From contig NZ_MAGP01000111.1 of NCBI RefSeq assembly GCF_002926165.1, positions 1 through 64,000 of the forward strand: a stretch of 64,000 bases of DNA, given 5' to 3'. Of the stretch, positions 59,539-64,000 are shown piece after piece (within the stretch, counting starts at the first letter, position 1; each line of letters begins with the position of its first letter). A program made the position numbers and the translations under genes. The DNA is from Micromonospora chalcea. Lineage in GTDB: Bacteria; Actinomycetota; Actinomycetes; Mycobacteriales; Micromonosporaceae. Below the pieces are notes generated by a model, which saw only the letters and a list, made by a program, of their open reading frames with translations, had not been told where the DNA came from and ran no database searches.

Positions 59539-60491
59539 CGGTCGCCTGCCAGCACCGGCTCGGCGGACGTGGACGCCGAAGGTGTGCCGCGCAGTTCGTC
59601 CGCCCGGACCAGGGCGACGCCGCCGAGGATGAGCACCCCGCCGGCCAGCTGGATCAGGCTGGGCAGTTCGTCGAGCACCAGCCAGGCGATCAGCACCGCG
59701 AACATCACCTCGGTCAGCCCCACGAAGGAGGACAGCCGGGCCCCGAGCAGCACGGTGCCGGCGACCCCGGCCAGGTACGCGACCACGGCGGCGATCAGCG
59801 ACAGCCCGGCGATCGGCACCAGCCAGCTCACCTGGTGCCCGGCGAAGGTGACGTCGGCGGTGCCGGCGGCGAGCGGCAGCGCGCCGATGCCGCCGAGCAG
59901 GAGCAGCACCAGCGCGCCGACAGCCATGCCGCCGCTGGCCATCACCACCGACGGCAGTTCGGCGTCGATCCGGCCGGCGATGACGAAGTATCCGGCCAGC
60001 CCGACGCCCGCGCCGAGACCCCACAGCACGCCCACCGGGTCCAGGCGGCCGGCTCCGGTGAGGTCGAGGACGAGCGCCAGCCCGCACAGGGCGGTGACCG
60101 AGCCGGCCACCGTCAGCGCTCGCGGGCGCTGCCCGTGGACCAGCCACATCCATCCGACCACCAGCACGATGCCGAGGTATTCCAGCAGCAGCGCCACACC
60201 GACCGGGAGGTAGCGGACCGCGTTGAAGAAGCACGCCTGCGCGGTGGCGACGCCGAGCAGCCCGAACAGCAGCACCGTGACGCCGTTGCGCCGCAGCACC
60301 GACCACTTGCCGCGCAGGGCCAGCAGGGCGGGCACGGCGAGCACCAGCGCGGCGATGCCGACCCGGGCGATCACCACCGCGACCGCCGACCACTCGCCGG
60401 TGATCAGCGGGCGGGCGAACGTGCCCGAGGTCGCGAACGTGATCGCGGAGAGCAGTGCCAGACCGAGCCCGACGCCGGATCGTTCACGCAT
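59535..60491 (-). CDS. EamA/DMT-family transporter
   Basis: 318 residues with about ten membrane helices in two EamA repeats: GLALLSAITFATSGTFARPL at the start and GLAGYFVIAGRIDAEL in the middle. The substrate is unknown. CTGGAGCTG precedes the ATG at 60491. It is divergent from the CGNR gene (72 bp) and the first gene of a two-gene operon with the HAD hydrolase. Confidence 0.88.
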   Translation of the reverse strand: MRERSGVGLGLALLSAITFATSGTFARPLITGEWSAVAVVIARVGIAALVLAVPALLALRGKWSVLRRNGVTVLLFGLLGVATAQACFFNAVRYLPVGVALLLEYLGIVLVVGWMWLVHGQRPRALTVAGSVTALCGLALVLDLTGAGRLDPVGVLWGLGAGVGLAGYFVIAGRIDAELPSVVMASGGMAVGALVLLLLGGIGALPLAAGTADVTFAGHQVSWLVPIAGLSLIAAVVAYLAGVAGTVLLGARLSSFVGLTEVMFAVLIAWLVLDELPSLIQLAGGVLILGGVALVRADELRGTPSASTSAEPVLAGDR

Positions 60492-60563
60492 CGACAGCTC
60501 CAGGTCATGAGTGAAGGACGGTTATGCTGATGACGCTAGGCGGAGCCCCTGACAGGAGTCAAG

Positions 60564-61109
60564 TTGCTTTTCGCTCATGACACCGAATGCGCGCTGGTCG
60601 GTGCCGCCGCACTGGTGAACACCGCCGACGGCGACCGGGAAGGGCTGCCCGACGTGGCCGCCCTGGACGCCTTCTTCACCACCCACGGGTGGAGCGGCCG
60701 GCACGAGCACACCGAAACCGAACTGCGCCAGGTCCGCGCGCTGCGGCCCCGGCTGCGCCGCATCTGGTACGCCGACACCGACGAGGTGGTGGCGATCGTC
60801 AACCGGCTGCTGCGCGAGTCGCACGCGCTGCCGCAACTCGTCCGGCACGACGACGAGCCGTACCACCTGCACGCGGTGCCGCGGGACGCGCCGCTGGCGA
60901 CCCGGATGGCGGTCGAGGCCGCGATGGCGATGGCCGACCTGGTACGCATGGGCGAGCTGAGCCGGCTGCGGCACTGCGACCACCCCGACTGCGACAACGT
61001 GCTTGTCGACCTGTCCCGGAACCGCTCCCGCCGGTTCTGCGACGCCGGCTGCGGCAACCGGGCCGCGGTGAGCGCCTACCGGGCCCGCAGGGCGGCGTCC
61101 CAGTCCTGA
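60564..61109 (+). CDS. CGNR zinc-finger transcription regulator-like protein
   Basis: 181 residues. The C-terminal CGNR motif is complete: RHCDHPDCDNVLVDLSRNRSRRFCDAGCGNRAAVSAYRARR, with four cysteines for zinc. The N-terminal domain (about 1-130) is the usual ligand-binding-like ABATE region. It probably regulates the divergent EamA-HAD operon. AGGAG lies 5 nt before the TTG at 60564, which fixes this rare start. Its 3' end overlaps the convergent acetyltransferase gene by 34 nt. Confidence 0.9.
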   Translation: MLFAHDTECALVGAAALVNTADGDREGLPDVAALDAFFTTHGWSGRHEHTETELRQVRALRPRLRRIWYADTDEVVAIVNRLLRESHALPQLVRHDDEPYHLHAVPRDAPLATRMAVEAAMAMADLVRMGELSRLRHCDHPDCDNVLVDLSRNRSRRFCDAGCGNRAAVSAYRARRAASQS

Positions 61110-61672
61110 CGGGTCGCGGGCCAGTCCTCCCGGGACAGCTCGTACTCCACCTCGCCGTGCTCCGTACCCGGGATCGGGTCGTCGAACGAGAGGTGGAACG
61201 TGCGGACGTAGCGCAACCCGGCGCGGGCCATGACCGCCCGGGAGCGGTCGTTCACCGCCATCGTCTGCGCCCACACGCGGCGGACGCCGACCGTGTCGAA
61301 CGCGTGCCGCACCAGCGCCCGCGCGCCCTCGGTGGCCAGCCCGTGCCCCCACGCCGCGCGGCGCAGCCGGTAGCCCAGCTCCGCCTCGGCGCCGTCGTCG
61401 GACGGGTCGAGCGAGTGCCAGCCGAGGAACTCGCCGGTGAACCGGTCGAGCGTCGCCCAGCGGCCGAGCCCGGGATGCCGGGTGTACTGCGCGAGCACCC
61501 GGGGCAGCACGTCGTCCCGGAATGTCGCGGCCGGGGTCGGCACGCCGCCGGTCAGGAAGCGCATGACCTCCGGGTCGGCGTCCAGCGCCACCAACCGGTC
61601 CACGTCGTCCATCGTGAACCGGCGCAGCGTCAGCCGCGCGGTCTCCAGCAGCACCCCGCCGTCGTCACGCAC
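61076..61672 (-). CDS. GNAT-family N-acetyltransferase (RimJ-like)
   Basis: 198 residues. RimJ/RimL-type layout: LLETARLTLRRFTMDDVDRLVAL at the start, GYRLRRAAWGHGLATEGARALVRHAF (acetyl-CoA loop, about 118-143) and NDRSRAVMARAGLRYV near the end. Possibly acetylates a ribosomal or other small protein N-terminus. GTG start; CATGAT lies 6 nt upstream with no ribosome binding site. Tail overlaps the CGNR gene on the other strand. Confidence 0.9.
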   Translation of the reverse strand: MRDDGGVLLETARLTLRRFTMDDVDRLVALDADPEVMRFLTGGVPTPAATFRDDVLPRVLAQYTRHPGLGRWATLDRFTGEFLGWHSLDPSDDGAEAELGYRLRRAAWGHGLATEGARALVRHAFDTVGVRRVWAQTMAVNDRSRAVMARAGLRYVRTFHLSFDDPIPGTEHGEVEYELSREDWPATRQDWDAALRAR

Positions 61673-61727
61673 CGTCGGATCATGCCGCGCCCACGGTGAC
61701 GGGTCGAGGCAATTACCGGCGCCGGTC

Positions 61728-63137
61728 TCAGGGGTGGGTCATCCGGAGCAGGTCCAGCGCCTCGTCCAGCTGGGTCTCGGTGAGCTTGCCCGAGTCGACG
61801 TGACCCCGGGAGATCACCACCTCGCGGATGGACACCTGCTTGGCCAGCGCCTCCTTCGCGATCGAGGCGGCCTCGTCGTACCCGAGGTGGCGGTTCAGCG
61901 GGGTGACGATCGACGGCGAGCCCTCCGCGTACGCCAGGCAGACCTCGGCGTCCGCGACCAGGCCGGCCACCAGCCGCTCGGCGAACAGCCGGCTGGACGC
62001 GGCGATCAGCTTGATCGACTCCAGCAGGTTGCGGCCCATCACCGGGAGCATCACGTTCAGCTCGAAGTCGCCCTGCGACCCGGCGAACGCCACCGCCGCG
62101 TCGTTGCCGACCACCTGGGCGCAGACCTGCCGCATCGCCTCGGCCACCACCGGGTTCACCTTGCCCGGCATGATCGACGAGCCGGGCTGGAGGTCGGGGA
62201 TGCGCAGCTCACGCAGACCGGCGCGCGGGCCGGAACCCATCCAGCGCACGTCGTTGGCGATCTTGTAGAGACCGACCGCGACGGTACGGAGCTGGCCCGA
62301 GGTCTCCACCAGCGCGTCCCGGGCGCCCTGCGCCTCGAAGTGGTTGCGCGCCTCGGTCAACGGCAGCCCGGTCGACTCCCGCAGCTTGCCGATCACCCGC
62401 TCGGCGAACCCCAGCGGCGTGTTGATGCCGGTGCCCACGGCGGTGCCGCCCAGCGGCAGCTCGGCCAGCCGGGGCAACGCCGACTCCAGCCGCTCGACGC
62501 CGTAGCGGACCTGCGCCGCGTAGCCGCCGAACTCCTGCCCGAGCGTGACCGGCGTGGCGTCCATCAGGTGGGTACGCCCGGCCTTGACCACCGTCTCGAA
62601 CTCGGCCGCCTTCTCCTCCAGCGCGCCCGCGAGCTGCTTCAACGACGGGATCAGGTCCTCCACCACGAACTGCGTGGCGGCCAGGTGGATCGAGGTGGGG
62701 AACACGTCGTTGCTGGACTGCGACGCGTTGACGTGGTCGTTCGGGTGCACGTCGCGGCCCAGCTCGCGGCTCGCGAGGGTGGCGATCACCTCGTTGGTGT
62801 TCATGTTGGACGACGTACCGGAGCCGGTCTGGAACACGTCCACCGGGAACTGGTCGTCGTAGCCGCCCTCGGCGACGTGCGCGGCGGCGGTGGCGATCGC
62901 CTGCGCCACGTCCGCGTCGATCACCCCCAGCTCACCGTTCACCAGTGCCGCCGCCCCCTTGATCTGCGCCAGGGCCTTGATCTGGGCCGGTTCCAGCCCG
63001 CGCCCCGAGATCGGGAAGTTCTGCACCGCGCGCTGGGTCTGCGCCCGCCACAGTGCCTCGGCGGGCACCTCCACCTCGCCCATCGAGTCGCGTTCGATCC
63101 GGTAGCCGGTCGCCTCTGGAGTCGTCACGCCTACCAT
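61728..63137 (-). CDS. fumC: Fumarate hydratase, class II
   Basis: 469 residues, cytosolic, interconverts fumarate and malate in the citric acid cycle. Signature [11 protein letters not shown] (about 321-331), catalytic region [11 protein letters not shown] with [14 protein letters not shown], and [15 protein letters not shown]. All conserved class II residues visible. Start ATG at 63137 (MVGVTTPE) with GGCAGG upstream; a GTG at 63128 is an alternative. Apparently monocistronic. Confidence 0.95.
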   Translation of the reverse strand: MVGVTTPEATGYRIERDSMGEVEVPAEALWRAQTQRAVQNFPISGRGLEPAQIKALAQIKGAAALVNGELGVIDADVAQAIATAAAHVAEGGYDDQFPVDVFQTGSGTSSNMNTNEVIATLASRELGRDVHPNDHVNASQSSNDVFPTSIHLAATQFVVEDLIPSLKQLAGALEEKAAEFETVVKAGRTHLMDATPVTLGQEFGGYAAQVRYGVERLESALPRLAELPLGGTAVGTGINTPLGFAERVIGKLRESTGLPLTEARNHFEAQGARDALVETSGQLRTVAVGLYKIANDVRWMGSGPRAGLRELRIPDLQPGSSIMPGKVNPVVAEAMRQVCAQVVGNDAAVAFAGSQGDFELNVMLPVMGRNLLESIKLIAASSRLFAERLVAGLVADAEVCLAYAEGSPSIVTPLNRHLGYDEAASIAKEALAKQVSIREVVISRGHVDSGKLTETQLDEALDLLRMTHP

Positions 63138-63181
63138 CCTGCCGCGCCGCCGGTCGGAGTGCAGGGAAAGTGGCCGCCCCC

Positions 63182-64000
63182 TCAGCCCAGCTCGACCAGC
63201 AGCTTCTCGGTGTCCCGCTGGTCCGGCGTCTCGACCTGACGGAACAGCGCCAGCGCACGCCCGGCGTACCGGCGGGCCTGGTCGGGGTCGTCGTGGCGCA
63301 GGCATCGCGCGAGGCCGTCCAGGGCGCGGGCCTGCTCGTAGCGCAGGCCCAGCCGCTCGGCGTCGGCTAGCACCCGGCGGTGCAGGTCCAGCGCGCTGGC
63401 CACGTCACCCTGGTCGAAGATCGCCCGGGCCAGCAGGTTCCGGGAGGCGCACTGCCCGACCAGATCCCCGGCGTCGATCATGGCCACGAGGGCGTCCCGG
63501 TGCAGCGAGGCGGCCAGCTCCGGCCGGCCCTCCTCGCGCTCCATCATGCCCAGCTCGTTGAGCAGCTCGCCCTCGCCGTACCGGTTGCCCACCCGGCGCT
63601 TGAGCCTCAGGCCGACGCGCAGGAGCCGGCGCGCGGGCCCGTGCTCGCCGCGCCGGTGCCGCGCCATGCTGAGGTGCCCGATCGAGTTGCCGAGCTGCCG
63701 CAGGTCGCCGGCCTGCCGTGCGACAGCCATCTGGTTGCGGCACATCCGCACAGCCTCGTCGTACCGGCCGTGCGAGATCAGGGTGAACGAGAGGTTGTTC
63801 AGCAGGTTGGACAACCACGACGACTCGCCCGACCGGCGGGCGATCGCCGCGGACTCGGTCAGGAGTTCGATACCCCGCTGGTGCTGCCCGTCGACCGCGT
63901 ACGCGGTGCCGAGGTTGCCCAGCACCTTGCGCAGCTCGCCCGGCCGGTCGAGCCTGCGGTAGATGCCGACCACCGCCTCCAGCCGCCGGATGGCCTCGGC
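63182..64000 (-). CDS. TPR-repeat protein, C-terminal part (partial)
   Basis: The open frame continues past base 64000; at least 272 residues are visible. It contains six to seven tetratricopeptide repeats of about 40 residues ([63 protein letters not shown]). This is typical of the C-terminal part of AfsR/SARP-type or NB-ARC regulators in actinobacteria, or of stand-alone TPR proteins; the N-terminus is needed to decide. Confidence 0.75.
   Translation of the reverse strand, partial: AEAIRRLEAVVGIYRRLDRPGELRKVLGNLGTAYAVDGQHQRGIELLTESAAIARRSGESSWLSNLLNNLSFTLISHGRYDEAVRMCRNQMAVARQAGDLRQLGNSIGHLSMARHRRGEHGPARRLLRVGLRLKRRVGNRYGEGELLNELGMMEREEGRPELAASLHRDALVAMIDAGDLVGQCASRNLLARAIFDQGDVASALDLHRRVLADAERLGLRYEQARALDGLARCLRHDDPDQARRYAGRALALFRQVETPDQRDTEKLLVELG

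Overview
The window is very GC-rich (roughly 73-75% by eye), with GTG starts, ATGA/TGATG gene overlaps, dense GNAT/ABC/two-component content, a conservon-type locus and the GGGGCCCC-centred extragenic palindromes that I associate with Micromonosporaceae. Micromonospora or a close relative is the best guess. It is chromosomal: it carries housekeeping genes (thrC, cysS, rlmB, fumarase, a threonine tRNA) and no rRNA, plasmid or phage functions and no CRISPR array.

Layout. 0-8.5 kb: tail of a proline-rich protein gene, a cold-shock protein, acetyltransferases, an orphan paaN, a structured RNA candidate, thrC behind a SAM-I riboswitch, an ArsR/EamA divergent pair, a DUF4232 lipoprotein and a DoxX protein. 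8.6-12.4 kb: an ABC-2 exporter whose ATPase is fused to an extracytoplasmic alpha/beta hydrolase. 12.7-21.3 kb: a conservon-like signalling operon (membrane sensor-like protein, sensor kinase, roadblock/LC7, DUF742, GTPase) followed by a hypothetical gene and a CDC48-like AAA+ ATPase. 21.3-27.4 kb: SRPBCC protein, small membrane proteins, a PP2C-type phosphatase, a DUF3263 protein and a second ABC-2 exporter. 27.4-31.5 kb: an amino-sugar catabolic locus (DeoR regulator, SIS isomerase, ROK kinase, NagA) with inverted-repeat operators. 31.5-43 kb: DUF4032, PAP2, an amino acid permease, a two-RCK ion channel, a DNA-glycosylase-like protein, a CrtU-like FAD enzyme, an HNH nuclease, a TetR/peroxiredoxin pair and an enoyl-CoA hydratase. 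43-50.5 kb: a secreted M4 metallopeptidase divergent from an emfourin-like lipoprotein inhibitor, DJ-1/PfpI, phosphatase, VOC, AraC, a secreted HNH nuclease, a hypothetical protein and tRNA-Thr. 50.8-64 kb: msiK, rlmB-cysS, an IclR regulator, a 60-bp repeat array, a DUF559 protein, a subtilisin, HAD/EamA, CGNR, GNAT, fumarase and a TPR protein cut by the window edge.

The most interesting points are: the SAM-I riboswitch controlling threonine synthase with the Shine-Dalgarno inside P1; the structured non-coding region at about 4133-4330; the hydrolase-ABC ATPase fusion; the protease/inhibitor pair; a 29-codon ORF in its own promoter-terminator unit; a structured msiK leader; and at least ten genes whose start codon lies 6-7 nt after a TANNNT box with no ribosome binding site, which implies leaderless mRNAs. 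No wholly new defence or biosynthetic system was found.
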